DNA of 64,000 nt from contig CAJNDL010000001.1 in NCBI GenBank assembly GCA_905221505.1, forward strand, positions 1 through 64,000. Reading direction: 5' to 3'. The notes below the pieces were generated by a model. That model saw nothing but the letters and a program-made list of their open reading frames with translations. It was not told the DNA's origin and searched no databases. Numbering within the stretch: position 1 is the first letter of the stretch; each line of letters begins with the position of its first letter. This stretch comes from a bacterium. GTDB lineage: Bacteria > Bacillota > Bacilli > Lactobacillales > Streptococcaceae. Of the stretch, positions 54,063 through 63,171 are shown one piece after another. A program made the position numbers and the translations under genes.

Positions 54063-54212
54063 ATACTCAATGAAAATCAAAGAGCAAACTAGGAAACTAG
54101 CCGTAAGCTGCTCAAAGTACAGCTTTGAGGTTGCAGATAGAACTGACGAAGTCAGTAACATATACGTACGGTAAGGCAACGTTGACGCGGTTTGAAGAGA
54201 TTTTCGAAGAGT
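54063..54212 (-). repeat. BOX repeat in the metA leader
   Basis: It starts ATACTCAATGAAAATCAAAG and ends ATTTTCGAAGAGTTT. At about 150 bp it is longer than the others and includes an additional module between boxC and boxA (around 54146-54165). Confidence 0.85.
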
Positions 54213-54260
54213 TTCAAACACATGCAATTATTCCTGAAAGAGTACAGTTAGGAGAGGGTT

Positions 54261-55205
54261 ATGCCGATTCGAATTGATAAAAAATTGCCAGCTGTTGAGA
54301 TTTTACGGACAGAGAACATCTTTGTCATGGATGATCAACGTGCTGCCCACCAAGATATCCGTCCCTTGAAGATTTTAATCTTGAATCTTATGCCACAAAA
54401 AATGGTCACAGAGACTCAATTGTTGCGCCATTTGGCCAATACACCCCTACAACTGGATATTGATTTTCTATATATGGAGAGCCATCGTTCTAAGACAACT
54501 CGCTCAGAGCACATGGAGACTTTCTATAAAACTTTTCCTGAAGTTAAGGATGAGTATTTTGATGGGATGATTATCACGGGTGCTCCAGTTGAGCATTTAC
54601 CATTTGAAGAAGTGGACTATTGGGAGGAATTCAGTCAGGTAATTGAGTGGTCCAAGACCCATGTCTATTCGACCCTTCATATCTGTTGGGGGGCTCAGGC
54701 GGGGCTTTATCTGCGTTATGGGGTTGAAAAATACCAGATGGACAGTAAGTTATCAGGTATTTATCCTCAGGATACCTTAAAAGAAGGGCACCTTCTCTTT
54801 AGAGGCTTTGATGATAGCTATGTATCCCCTCATTCACGGCACACAGAGATTTCTAAGGAAGAAATCTTAAACAAGACCAATCTCGAGATTTTATCGGAAG
54901 GCCCTCAGGTTGGGGTTTCGATTTTGGCCAGTCGTGATTTACGAGAAATTTATAGTTTTGGGCATTTGGAGTATGACCGTGATACTTTGGCAAAAGAGTA
55001 TTTCCGAGATCGTGACGCAGGTTTGGATCCTCATATTCCAGAAAATTACTTTAAGGATGATGATGTCAACCAGACACCTTGTCTTTGTTGGTCTTCATCA
55101 GCAGCCCTCTTTTTCAGTAACTGGGTAAACTATGCTGTCTATCAGGAGACGCCTTTTGACTGGAGAAAAATAGAAGATGATGCATCTGCATATGGGTATT
55201 TATAA
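54261..55205 (+). CDS. metA: Homoserine O-acyltransferase (MetA/HTS family)
   Basis: This 314-aa enzyme activates homoserine for methionine synthesis. The nucleophile Cys142 is in [12 protein letters not shown], and the C-terminal HxxE and [14 protein letters not shown] segments are present. Whether acetyl-CoA or succinyl-CoA is used depends on a residue near 111 that I did not assign. RBS AGGAGAGG precedes the ATG. dnaD follows 8 bp later. Confidence 0.95.
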   Translation: MPIRIDKKLPAVEILRTENIFVMDDQRAAHQDIRPLKILILNLMPQKMVTETQLLRHLANTPLQLDIDFLYMESHRSKTTRSEHMETFYKTFPEVKDEYFDGMIITGAPVEHLPFEEVDYWEEFSQVIEWSKTHVYSTLHICWGAQAGLYLRYGVEKYQMDSKLSGIYPQDTLKEGHLLFRGFDDSYVSPHSRHTEISKEEILNKTNLEILSEGPQVGVSILASRDLREIYSFGHLEYDRDTLAKEYFRDRDAGLDPHIPENYFKDDDVNQTPCLCWSSSAALFFSNWVNYAVYQETPFDWRKIEDDASAYGYL

Positions 55206-55213
55206 GAGGAATT

Positions 55214-55891
55214 ATGACATATTTAGACGCTTTTAAATCAGGGAACTTGGTTTTACCGAGTGCCCTGCTCTTGCATTTTAAGGAACTCTTTCCTTCAAGC
55301 GATGATTTTCTGGTCTGGCAATTTTTCTATTTGCAAAATACGACAGGTTTGGAAGAAATGTCGCCAAGCCAGATTGCTGAAAGGATTGGCAAGGAAATTT
55401 CGGATGTCAACCAGTCCATTTCCAATCTGACGGAGAGGGGACTTCTCCAATATCGTACTATCGAATTAAATGGCGAAATTGAATTGCTTTTTGATGCTAG
55501 TCTAGCCTTGGAACGTTTGGATGACTTGCTTGGAGTTAGTGCATCGAGTTCAGATCAGTTGACACCTCAAAACCAGCTCAAGGATTTGGTAGAAACCTTC
55601 CAACAGGAGTTGGGGCGCTTGTTGACGCCTTTTGAGATTGAGGATTTGACCAAGACTCTAAAAGAAGATGGAACCAGTGCTGACTTGATTAAGGAAGCTC
55701 TTCGTGAAGCTGTTTTGAATGGGAAAGCAAACTGGAAGTACATTCAGGCAATTTTGAGAAATTGGCGCCATGAAGGTATTAAAAGTGTGGCTCAAATTGA
55801 GGCTAAGCGGGCAGAGAGAGAAGCAAGCAATCCTCAGTTGACACAGGTATCTGCAGATTTTCGAAGTGCCATGGATCTCTGGAAGGATTAA
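55214..55891 (+). CDS. dnaD: DnaD-domain protein
   Basis: This 225-aa primosome-type protein has an N-terminal winged helix (about 10-80, SPSQIAERIGKEISDVNQSI) and a C-terminal DnaD_DnaB2 domain (about 120-200, with ANWKYIQAILRNW matching the YxxxIxxxW motif). In B. subtilis DnaD acts in replication initiation and restart. Confidence 0.9.
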   Translation: MTYLDAFKSGNLVLPSALLLHFKELFPSSDDFLVWQFFYLQNTTGLEEMSPSQIAERIGKEISDVNQSISNLTERGLLQYRTIELNGEIELLFDASLALERLDDLLGVSASSSDQLTPQNQLKDLVETFQQELGRLLTPFEIEDLTKTLKEDGTSADLIKEALREAVLNGKANWKYIQAILRNWRHEGIKSVAQIEAKRAEREASNPQLTQVSADFRSAMDLWKD

Positions 55892-55924
55892 TCAATGCAA
55901 GCAGTCTTGAAATCCGAGTAAGAT

Positions 55925-55953
55925 TTGCAAGCTGTGTATAATTGTGATAAAAT
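55925..55953 (+). promoter_or_regulatory. tpiA promoter
   Basis: TTGCAA (55925-55930), 17 bp and TAAAAT (55948-55953) with TGa ahead. Confidence 0.75.
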
Positions 55954-55988
55954 AAATAGAAAATAAATTGAAAAAAGAGGTATGTGAA

Positions 55989-56747
55989 ATGTCACGTAAA
56001 CCATTTATCGCTGGTAACTGGAAAATGAACAAAAATCCAGAAGAAGCTAAAGCATTCGTTGAAGCAGTTGCATCAAAACTTCCTTCATCAGATCTTGTTG
56101 AAGCAGGTATCGCTGCTCCAGCTCTTGATTTGACAACTGTTCTTGCTGCTGCAAAAGGTTCAAACCTTAAAGTTGCTGCTCAAAACTGCTACTTTGAAAA
56201 TGCAGGTGCTTTCACTGGTGAAACTAGCCCACAAGTTTTGAAAGAAATCGGTACTGACTACGTTGTTATCGGTCACTCAGAACGCCGTGACTACTTCCAT
56301 GAAACTGACGAAGATATCAACAAAAAAGCAAAAGCAATCTTTGCAAACGGTATGCTTCCAATCATCTGTTGTGGTGAATCACTTGAAACTTACGAAGCTG
56401 GTAAAGCTGCTGAATTCGTAGGTGCTCAAGTATCTGCTGCATTGGCTGGATTGACAGCTGAACAAGTTGCTGCATCAGTTATCGCTTACGAGCCAATCTG
56501 GGCTATCGGTACTGGTAAATCAGCTTCACAAGACGATGCACAAAAAATGTGTAAAGTTGTTCGTGACGTTGTAGCTGCTGACTTCGGACAAGAAGTTGCA
56601 GACAAAGTTCGTGTTCAATACGGTGGTTCTGTTAAACCTGAAAACGTTGCTTCATACATGGCTTGTCCAGACGTTGACGGTGCCCTTGTAGGTGGTGCGT
56701 CACTTGAAGCAGAAAGCTTCTTGGCTTTGCTTGACTTTGTAAAATAA
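55989..56747 (+). CDS. tpiA: Triose-phosphate isomerase
   Basis: This 252-aa glycolytic barrel enzyme has active-site Lys in GNWKMNK, His in GHSERR (near 98) and Glu in [11 protein letters not shown] (near 168). Biased codon use shows high expression. ATG 55989 is chosen over a TTG-led frame at 55968 because it gives the [12 protein letters not shown] start. RBS AAAAGAGG upstream. Confidence 0.97.
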   Translation: MSRKPFIAGNWKMNKNPEEAKAFVEAVASKLPSSDLVEAGIAAPALDLTTVLAAAKGSNLKVAAQNCYFENAGAFTGETSPQVLKEIGTDYVVIGHSERRDYFHETDEDINKKAKAIFANGMLPIICCGESLETYEAGKAAEFVGAQVSAALAGLTAEQVAASVIAYEPIWAIGTGKSASQDDAQKMCKVVRDVVAADFGQEVADKVRVQYGGSVKPENVASYMACPDVDGALVGGASLEAESFLALLDFVK

Positions 56748-56764
56748 TCAGTAGCAAAAGCTAG

Positions 56765-56798
56765 GTGGAACAGCATTCAGATGTCTGTTCCATTTTTT
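56765..56798 (+). terminator. tpiA terminator
   Basis: Stem tggaacag with ctgttcca, then six T. An ATG in the loop (56781) is in frame with lytC but lies inside the terminator. Confidence 0.85.
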
Positions 56799-56813
56799 AT
56801 AGGAGAGGAAAGA

Positions 56814-58295
56814 TTGAAAACAAAGATTGGAAAAATTGGATTAGCAAGTATCTGTTTACTAGGCTTGGCAACTAGTCAGGTCGCTGCAAATGAAACTGAA
56901 GTAGCAAAAACTTCGCAGGATACAAGGACAGTTTCAAGTAGTTCAGAGCAAAATCAGTCTTCTAATAAAACTCAAACGAGTGCAGGTGTAAAGACCACTG
57001 CTTCTGCCCACTGGGAGGGGGATTATTATGTAAAGGCTGATGGTTCCAAAGCAAAGAGTGAGTGGATTTTTGATAACTACTATAAGGCGTGGTTTTATAT
57101 TAAGTCAGACGGTCGTTATGCTCAAAGTGAGTGGCAGGGCAATTACTACTTGAAATCAGGTGGCTATATGGCTCAAAACGAGTGGGTCTATGACAATAAT
57201 TACAAGAGTTGGTTTTACCTGAAGTCTGATGGCTCTTATGCTAATCAAGAGTGGCAAAAGGTAGATGGCAAGTGGTACTATTTTAAGAAATGGGGCTATA
57301 TGGCTAAAAGCCAATGGCAGGGAAGTTATTTTCTAAATGCTCAAGGTGCCATGATGCAAAATGAATGGCTTTATGATCCAGCCTATTCGTCTTACTTCTA
57401 TCTCAAGTCCGATGGTTCTTATGCAAATCAAGAGTGGCAAAAGGTAGATGGCAAGTGGTACTATTTCAAGAAGTGGGGTTACATGGCTAAAGATGAATGG
57501 CAGGGTAACTACTATTTGACAGGAAGTGGTGCTATGGCGACTGGTGAATTAGTCATGGATGATGCTCGCTATATTTTTTCTGACTCAGGTGAGTTAAAAG
57601 AAAAGAAAGACTTGAATGTTGGCTGGGTTCACCGAAATGGCAGACGTTATTTCTTTAACCATCGTGAAGAACAAGTTGGGACTGATCAAGTTAAAAAGGT
57701 TATCGATGTTAGCGAGCACAATGGTCGTATCAGTGACTGGAAAAAAGTCATTGATGATAATGGAGTAGATGGTGTTATTGTTCGTTTGGGTTATAGTGGA
57801 ACTGAGGACAAGGAATTGGCTCATAATATCAAGGAGTTAAACCGTCTTGGAATTCCTTACGGTGTTTATCTCTATACTTATGCTGAAAATGAGACCGATG
57901 CTGAGAATGATGCCAATCAGACCATTGAACTCTTGAAAAAATACAAGATGAACTTGTCTTACCCTATCTATTATGATGTTGAGAACTGGGAATATGGCAA
58001 TAAGACCAAGAGAGCTCCAAGTGATACAGGTACTTGGGTTAAGATCATCAACAAGTACATGGACACGATGAAGCAGGCGGGTTATCAAAATGTGTATGTC
58101 TATAGCTATCGTAGTTTACTACAGACGCGTTTAAAACACCCAGATATTTTAAAACATGTAAACTGGGTAGCGGCCTATACGGATGCGCTTGATTGGAATA
58201 ATCCTCACTATTCAGGTGAAAAAGGATGGCAATATACTTCATCTGAATACCTAAAAGGAATTCGTGGTCGTGTTGACGTCAGTGTCTGGTATTAA
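56814..58295 (+). CDS. lytC: Choline-binding GH25 lysozyme LytC
   Basis: This 493-aa secreted muramidase breaks cell-wall glycan. It has a signal peptide (about 1-27, cut near VAA-NE), a Ser/Thr-rich linker, about eight choline-binding repeats (about 60-265; WxxxYYxKxxGxMA type) and a C-terminal GH25 domain. The GH25 part shows VIDVSEHNG (Asp, near 298) and YYDVENWEY (catalytic Asp/Glu, near 380). The start is TTG 56814, which follows AGGAGAGG; the ATG 56781 reading is inside the preceding terminator. Repeat-first, catalytic-last order marks LytC rather than LytA. Confidence 0.93.
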   Translation: MKTKIGKIGLASICLLGLATSQVAANETEVAKTSQDTRTVSSSSEQNQSSNKTQTSAGVKTTASAHWEGDYYVKADGSKAKSEWIFDNYYKAWFYIKSDGRYAQSEWQGNYYLKSGGYMAQNEWVYDNNYKSWFYLKSDGSYANQEWQKVDGKWYYFKKWGYMAKSQWQGSYFLNAQGAMMQNEWLYDPAYSSYFYLKSDGSYANQEWQKVDGKWYYFKKWGYMAKDEWQGNYYLTGSGAMATGELVMDDARYIFSDSGELKEKKDLNVGWVHRNGRRYFFNHREEQVGTDQVKKVIDVSEHNGRISDWKKVIDDNGVDGVIVRLGYSGTEDKELAHNIKELNRLGIPYGVYLYTYAENETDAENDANQTIELLKKYKMNLSYPIYYDVENWEYGNKTKRAPSDTGTWVKIINKYMDTMKQAGYQNVYVYSYRSLLQTRLKHPDILKHVNWVAAYTDALDWNNPHYSGEKGWQYTSSEYLKGIRGRVDVSVWY

Positions 58296-58304
58296 GATAT
58301 AGGT

Positions 58305-58345
58305 TTGAGAAAGGAGTGTGCAAGAAAATTGCATCCTCTTTTTCT
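58305..58345 (+). terminator. lytC terminator
   Basis: Stem aggagtgtgcaa with ttgcatcct (a 3-nt bulge), then CTTTTTCTTT. Confidence 0.6.
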
Positions 58346-58404
58346 TTAGTTTTGTCGCAGTTACGAGAGGTGGAAGGGGACTGTGTTTTATTCTAAAAAA
58401 ATCT

Positions 58405-58520
58405 TATACTCTTTGAAAACTTCTTCAAACCACATCAGTTCTATCTGCAACCTCAAAACAGTGTTTTGAGCAATTTGCGGCTAGCTACCTAGTTTGCTCT
58501 TTGATTTTCATTGAGTATTA
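58405..58520 (+). repeat. BOX repeat
   Basis: It starts TATACTCTTTGAAAACTTC and ends TTTTCATTGAGTATTA, with the CAAAACAGTGTTTTGAGCAA core. It lies between lytC and dpr, upstream of the dpr promoter. Confidence 0.85.
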
Positions 58521-58563
58521 AATTATCAGTCTATTGCAACTTTTCTCATGTGAGTCATTTGGC

Positions 58564-58598
58564 TTGCTATTGGTTTACCTTAGTAGTATACTAAGGTA
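58564..58598 (+). promoter_or_regulatory. dpr promoter overlapped by a long palindrome
   Basis: TTGCTA (58564-58569), 17 bp, and TATACT (58587-58592). A perfect palindrome with 10-bp arms, taccttagta (58576-58585) and tactaaggta (58589-58598), around gta covers the spacer and -10. A repressor bound there would shut the promoter. It does not match the PerR box as I know it. Confidence 0.7.
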
Positions 58599-58647
58599 GT
58601 AATCATTAAGAAGTGGTTACAAATAATAATAAACGAGGTAAAATAAA

Positions 58648-59166
58648 ATGGTAGAATTGAAAAAAGAAGCAGTAAAAGACGTAACATCATTGACAAAAGC
58701 AGCGCCAGTAGCATTGGCAAAAACAAAGGAAGTATTGAACCAAGCTGTTGCTGATTTGTATGTAGCCCATGTGGCATTGCACCAAGTACACTGGTACATG
58801 CGTGGCCGTGGTTTTCTTGTGTGGCATCCAAAAATGGATGAATACATGGATAGCCTTGATGGCTATCTTGACGAAATCAGCGAACGTTTGATTACACTTG
58901 GGGGCAGCCCATTCTCTACTTTGACAGAATTCCTTCAACATAGTGAAATCGAAGAAGAAGCTGGTGAATACCGTAATGTTGAAGAAAGCTTGGAACGTGT
59001 CCTAGATGTTTATCGTTATCTCATCACTCTATTCCAAAAAGCTTTGGATGTTACTGATGAAGAAGGTGATGATGTGACAAACGATATCTTTGTTGGTGCT
59101 AAGGCTGAACTTGAGAAAACAGTTTGGATGATTGCGGCAGAACTTGGACAAGCTCCTGGTTTGTAA
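58648..59166 (+). CDS. dpr: Dps-like peroxide resistance ferritin
   Basis: This 172-aa protein forms a 12-mer that takes up iron and protects DNA from Fenton damage, important for a hydrogen-peroxide-producing streptococcus. The ferroxidase residues are in [37 protein letters not shown] (split): a helix with His, then Asp and Glu. The N-terminal Lys/Ala-rich tail (1-25) is typical of streptococcal Dpr. RBS CGAGGT precedes the ATG. Confidence 0.94.
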   Translation: MVELKKEAVKDVTSLTKAAPVALAKTKEVLNQAVADLYVAHVALHQVHWYMRGRGFLVWHPKMDEYMDSLDGYLDEISERLITLGGSPFSTLTEFLQHSEIEEEAGEYRNVEESLERVLDVYRYLITLFQKALDVTDEEGDDVTNDIFVGAKAELEKTVWMIAAELGQAPGL

Positions 59167-59183
59167 GATATAGAATAATCATA

Positions 59184-59216
59184 TAAAAATCTGTAGGATT
59201 CCTCTTACGGATTTTT
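59184..59216 (+). terminator. dpr terminator
   Basis: Stem aaaatctgtagga with tcttacggatttt (wobble pairs), then TTT. Confidence 0.75.
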
Positions 59217-59296
59217 TCTATTCTGTAAGCTATTCCAAACCAGTCTTTTTTTGAGTTTTTTGATAAAATAGTACTATCAGTAAAAAGGATGGAAAC

Positions 59297-59803
59297 ATGA
59301 CTAAGAAAATCGTAGCTATTTGGGCCCAGGATGAAGAGGGTGTGATTGGTAAGGACAATCGTCTGCCTTGGTATTTGCCGGCAGAATTGCAACACTTTAA
59401 AGAAACAACTCTGAATCATGCTATCTTGATGGGGCGTGTGACCTTTGATGGGATGGGGCGTCGCTTGCTTCCACAACGGGAGACCCTGATTTTGACGCGT
59501 AATCCGGAAGAAAAGATAGATGGGGTTGCTACTTTTCAGGACGTCCAGTCTGTCTTGGACTGGTATCAGGCTCAAGACAAGAATCTCTATATTCTCGGTG
59601 GAAAGCAGATTTTTCAGGCTTTTGAGCCCTACCTTGACGAAGTGATTGTGACTCACATTCATGCTCGGGTGAAGGGAGATACCTATTTTCCTGAGGAGTT
59701 TGATCTGTCCCTTTTTGAGACAGTTTCAAGCAAATCCTATACCAAAGATGAGAAAAATCCTTATGATTTTACCATCCAATACCGCAAGAGAAAGGAAGTC
59801 TAA
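59297..59803 (+). CDS. folA: Dihydrofolate reductase, trimethoprim-resistance-type allele
   Basis: This 168-aa enzyme reduces dihydrofolate with NADPH. Motifs [18 protein letters not shown] (8-25) and [14 protein letters not shown] are intact. Residue 100 is Leu (codon CTC at 59594-59596), where susceptible pneumococci have Ile; Ile100Leu is the established main trimethoprim resistance change. Ala92 and Phe135, plus Asp20 and Gln60, also differ from the sensitive R6 sequence I recall. The small gene at 59803 begins at its stop codon. Confidence 0.95.
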   Translation: MTKKIVAIWAQDEEGVIGKDNRLPWYLPAELQHFKETTLNHAILMGRVTFDGMGRRLLPQRETLILTRNPEEKIDGVATFQDVQSVLDWYQAQDKNLYILGGKQIFQAFEPYLDEVIVTHIHARVKGDTYFPEEFDLSLFETVSSKSYTKDEKNPYDFTIQYRKRKEV

Positions 59804-59973
59804 TGGAACGTAGTATATTTGGTTTTTTCACAGCCATGCTGTGTTTGGTCTGCTTGCTTGCAGGAGCACAGGCTTTTCGTAAAAAACGCTATGGGCTTTC
59901 TGTCCTGCTCTGGTTAAATGCCTTTACCAATTTGGTCAATAGTATCCATGCTTTTTACATGACCTTATTTTAG
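59803..59973 (+). CDS. Small membrane peptide, 56 aa
   Basis: The ATG overlaps the folA stop codon (TAATG). The product has a first hydrophobic stretch at about residues 5-23 (FGFFTAMLCLVCLLAGAQA), a basic FRKKRYG turn and a second stretch at about 33-55, so probably two membrane helices. No known domain. It sits between folA and clpX with normal codon use and 36 bp to clpX, so it looks like a real, conserved-style short gene. Function unknown. Confidence 0.7.
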   Translation: MERSIFGFFTAMLCLVCLLAGAQAFRKKRYGLSVLLWLNAFTNLVNSIHAFYMTLF

Positions 59974-60009
59974 ATAGAATGACAGTATAGAAAAGAACGG
60001 AAGGAAATC

Positions 60010-61242
60010 ATGCCTACAACTAGGAATAATGATATGATGGTTTATTGCTCATTTTGTGGCAAAAGCCAAGAAGAAGTACAAAAAATAATCGCTGGCAACA
60101 ACGCCTTTATCTGTAATGAATGTGTGGAGTTGGCCCAGGAAATCATTCGGGAGGAGTTGGCTGAGGAAGTCTTGGCAGACTTGTCTGAGGTACCAAAACC
60201 AATTGAACTCCTCCATATCTTGAACCACTATGTAATCGGTCAAGATCGTGCCAAGCGTGCCTTGGCAGTTGCAGTTTACAACCACTACAAACGCATCAAT
60301 TTCCACGATTCGCGTGAAGAGTCAGAAGATGTGGATTTGCAGAAGTCAAACATCTTGATGATTGGTCCAACTGGTTCAGGGAAAACTTTCCTTGCCCAGA
60401 CCTTGGCTAAGAGTTTGAATGTGCCTTTTGCGATTGCGGATGCGACAGCTCTTACTGAGGCTGGTTATGTGGGTGAGGACGTGGAAAACATTCTCCTCAA
60501 ACTATTGCAGGCTGCTGACTTTAACATTGAGCGAGCAGAGCGTGGGATTATCTACGTGGATGAAATTGACAAGATTGCCAAGAAGAGCGAGAACGTTTCT
60601 ATCACACGTGATGTTTCTGGTGAAGGGGTGCAACAAGCTCTTCTCAAGATTATCGAGGGAACTGTTGCTAGCGTGCCGCCTCAAGGTGGACGCAAACACC
60701 CACAACAAGAGATGATTCAAGTGGATACCAAAAATATCCTTTTCATCGTGGGTGGTGCCTTTGATGGCATTGAAGAAATTGTCAAACAACGTCTGGGTGA
60801 AAAAGTTATTGGCTTTGGTCAAAATAATAAAGCGATTGATGAAAATAGCTCATACATGCAAGAAATCATCGCAGAAGATATTCAAAAATTCGGGCTTATC
60901 CCTGAGTTGATTGGGCGCTTGCCTGTCTTTGCGGCTCTTGAGCAATTGACTGTTGATGACTTGGTTCGCATCTTGAAAGAACCAAGAAATGCCTTGGTTA
61001 AACAGTACCAAACCTTGCTTTCTTATGATGATGTTGAGTTGGAATTTGACGACGAAGCCCTTCAAGAGATTGCCAATAAAGCCATCGAACGTAAGACAGG
61101 GGCGCGTGGTCTTCGCTCTATCATTGAAGAAACTATGCTAGATGTTATGTTTGAAGTACCGAGCCAGGAAAATGTGAAATTGGTCCGCATCACAAAAGAA
61201 GCTGTCGATGGAACGGATAAACCAATCCTAGAAACAGCCTAG
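60010..61242 (+). CDS. clpX: ClpX, ATP-dependent unfoldase of the ClpXP protease
   Basis: This 410-aa AAA+ unfoldase has an N-terminal zinc domain (CSFCGK and CNEC, about 14-37), Walker A GPTGSGKT (about 118), Walker [11 protein letters not shown], the IGF loop for ClpP (VIGFGQ) and sensor 2 region RGLRSIIEE. It is essential in pneumococcus. engB begins 8 bp beyond. Confidence 0.97.
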   Translation: MPTTRNNDMMVYCSFCGKSQEEVQKIIAGNNAFICNECVELAQEIIREELAEEVLADLSEVPKPIELLHILNHYVIGQDRAKRALAVAVYNHYKRINFHDSREESEDVDLQKSNILMIGPTGSGKTFLAQTLAKSLNVPFAIADATALTEAGYVGEDVENILLKLLQAADFNIERAERGIIYVDEIDKIAKKSENVSITRDVSGEGVQQALLKIIEGTVASVPPQGGRKHPQQEMIQVDTKNILFIVGGAFDGIEEIVKQRLGEKVIGFGQNNKAIDENSSYMQEIIAEDIQKFGLIPELIGRLPVFAALEQLTVDDLVRILKEPRNALVKQYQTLLSYDDVELEFDDEALQEIANKAIERKTGARGLRSIIEETMLDVMFEVPSQENVKLVRITKEAVDGTDKPILETA

Positions 61243-61250
61243 AGGTGACT

Positions 61251-61838
61251 ATGGAACTTAATACACACAATGCTGAAATCTTGCTCAGTGCGGCTAATAA
61301 ATCCCACTATCCGCAGGATGAACTGCCAGAGATTGCCCTAGCAGGGCGTTCAAATGTTGGTAAATCCAGCTTTATCAACACTATGCTGAACCGTAAGAAT
61401 CTGGCCCGTACATCAGGGAAACCTGGTAAAACCCAACTGCTCAACTTCTTTAATATTGACGACAAGATGCGGTTTGTGGATGTGCCTGGTTATGGCTATG
61501 CCCGTGTTTCCAAAAAGGAACGTGAAAAGTGGGGGCGCATGATTGAGGAGTACTTAACGACTCGGGAAAATCTCCGTGCAGTAGTCAGTCTAGTTGACCT
61601 CCGTCATGATCCGTCAGCAGATGATGTCCAGATGTACGAATTTCTCAAGTATTATGAGATTCCGGTTATTATCGTTGCGACCAAGGCGGACAAGATTCCT
61701 CGTGGTAAATGGAACAAGCACGAATCAGCAATCAAAAAGAAATTAAACTTTGATCCAAGTGATGACTTCATCCTCTTTTCATCTGTCAGCAAGGCAGGGA
61801 TGGACCAAGCTTGGGATGCAATCTTAGAAAAATTGTGA
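61251..61838 (+). CDS. engB: Ribosome-biogenesis GTPase EngB/YsxC
   Basis: This 195-aa GTPase acts in 50S assembly. G1 is GRSNVGKSS (about 30-38), G3 DVPGYGYA, G4 TKADK and G5 SSVSKAG. ATG 61251 is used because AGAGGTG lies at proper distance; GTG 61245 lies within it. Confidence 0.95.
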   Translation: MELNTHNAEILLSAANKSHYPQDELPEIALAGRSNVGKSSFINTMLNRKNLARTSGKPGKTQLLNFFNIDDKMRFVDVPGYGYARVSKKEREKWGRMIEEYLTTRENLRAVVSLVDLRHDPSADDVQMYEFLKYYEIPVIIVATKADKIPRGKWNKHESAIKKKLNFDPSDDFILFSSVSKAGMDQAWDAILEKL

Positions 61839-61848
61839 GGTAAAGAAA

Positions 61849-62229
61849 ATGGCAAAAACAATTCATACAGATAAAGCTCCAAAGGCTATCGGACCCTATG
61901 TTCAAGGAAAAATCGTTGGCAACCTTTTGTTTGCTAGCGGTCAAGTTCCCCTCTCTCCTGAAACTGGGGAAATCGTTGGAGAGACTATCCAAGAACAGAC
62001 AGAACAAGTCTTGAAAAACATTGGTGCTATTTTGGCAGAAGCAGGAACAGATTTTGACCATGTGGTCAAAACAACTTGCTTCTTGAGCGATATGAACGAC
62101 TTTGTTCCTTTTAATGAGGTTTACCAAACGGCCTTTAAAGAGGAATTTCCAGCTCGTTCAGCTGTAGAGGTAGCTCGTCTTCCTCGTGATGTAAAAGTCG
62201 AAATCGAAGTCATCGCAGAGATTGGATAA
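61849..62229 (+). CDS. ridA: RidA-family enamine/imine deaminase
   Basis: This 126-aa trimeric protein removes reactive 2-aminoacrylate-type enamines. It has AIGPYVQGKIV, the GQVPLSPETGE loop and the C-terminal ARLPRDVKVEIEV with the conserved Arg. It follows engB by 10 bp. Confidence 0.9.
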   Translation: MAKTIHTDKAPKAIGPYVQGKIVGNLLFASGQVPLSPETGEIVGETIQEQTEQVLKNIGAILAEAGTDFDHVVKTTCFLSDMNDFVPFNEVYQTAFKEEFPARSAVEVARLPRDVKVEIEVIAEIG

Positions 62230-62236
62230 GCTAGTT

Positions 62237-62263
62237 GAAGTTTGGTTCGGCCAAACTTCTTTT
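62237..62263 (+). terminator. Hairpin before rapZ
   Basis: Perfect stem gaagtttgg/ccaaacttc around ttcgg, then TTTT, 18 bp before rapZ. The T tail is short, so it may be a partial terminator. Confidence 0.6.
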
Positions 62264-62280
62264 GATATAAGGAGAAAAAG

Positions 62281-63171
62281 ATGACAAAGAAACAACTTCA
62301 CTTGGTGATTGTGACAGGGATGAGTGGTGCAGGGAAAACCGTGGCCATTCAGTCTTTCGAGGATTTAGGCTATTTTACCATTGATAATATGCCACCGGCC
62401 CTCTTGCCTAAATTTTTACAGTTGGTTGAAACAAAGGATGACGACCATAAGTTGGCCTTGGTAGTGGATATGCGTAGCCGTTCTTTCTTCTCGGAGATTC
62501 AAACTGTTTTGGACGAGCTGGAAAATAAGGAAGAACTGGACTTTAAAATTCTCTTTTTGGACGCAGCAGATAAGGAATTGGTCGCGCGCTACAAGGAAAC
62601 CAGACGGAGTCACCCTCTAGCAGCTGACGGACGGATTTTAGATGGAATCAAGCTGGAGCGTGAACTCTTGGCGCCTTTGAAAAATATGAGTCAAAATGTG
62701 GTGGATACGACAGAACTCACTCCACGTGAACTGCGTAAAACCATTGCAGAGCAGTTTTCAGACCAAGAGCAAGCCCAGTCTTTCCGTATCGAGGTCATGT
62801 CTTTTGGCTTTAAATATGGAATCCCGATTGATGCAGATTTGGTCTTTGATGTGCGCTTTTTGCCAAATCCATATTATCTTCCAGAACTGAGAAACCAAAC
62901 GGGTGTGGATGAACCAGTGTATCACTATGTCATGAACCATCCAGAGTCCGAAGACTTTTATCAACATTTGTTGGCCTTGATTGAACCGATTTTGCCAAGT
63001 TACCAAAAGGAAGGTAAGTCTGTACTAACCATTGCCATGGGGTGTACTGGTGGACAACACCGTAGTGTGGCCTTTGCTAAACGTTTGGCGCAAGATTTAT
63101 CCAAGAATTGGCCTGTCAATGAAGGACATCGCGATAAAGACCGAAGAAAGGAAACGGTAAACCGTTCATGA
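62281..63171 (+). CDS. rapZ: RapZ/YvcJ P-loop protein
   Basis: This 296-aa nucleotide-binding protein has Walker A GMSGAGKT (about 13-20), then a D-rich Walker B region and the C-terminal domain with [10 protein letters not shown] (about 252-261). In E. coli RapZ guides RNase E cleavage of GlmZ RNA; in Firmicutes YvcJ the target is unknown. Its stop overlaps the yvcK start. Confidence 0.95.
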   Translation: MTKKQLHLVIVTGMSGAGKTVAIQSFEDLGYFTIDNMPPALLPKFLQLVETKDDDHKLALVVDMRSRSFFSEIQTVLDELENKEELDFKILFLDAADKELVARYKETRRSHPLAADGRILDGIKLERELLAPLKNMSQNVVDTTELTPRELRKTIAEQFSDQEQAQSFRIEVMSFGFKYGIPIDADLVFDVRFLPNPYYLPELRNQTGVDEPVYHYVMNHPESEDFYQHLLALIEPILPSYQKEGKSVLTIAMGCTGGQHRSVAFAKRLAQDLSKNWPVNEGHRDKDRRKETVNRS

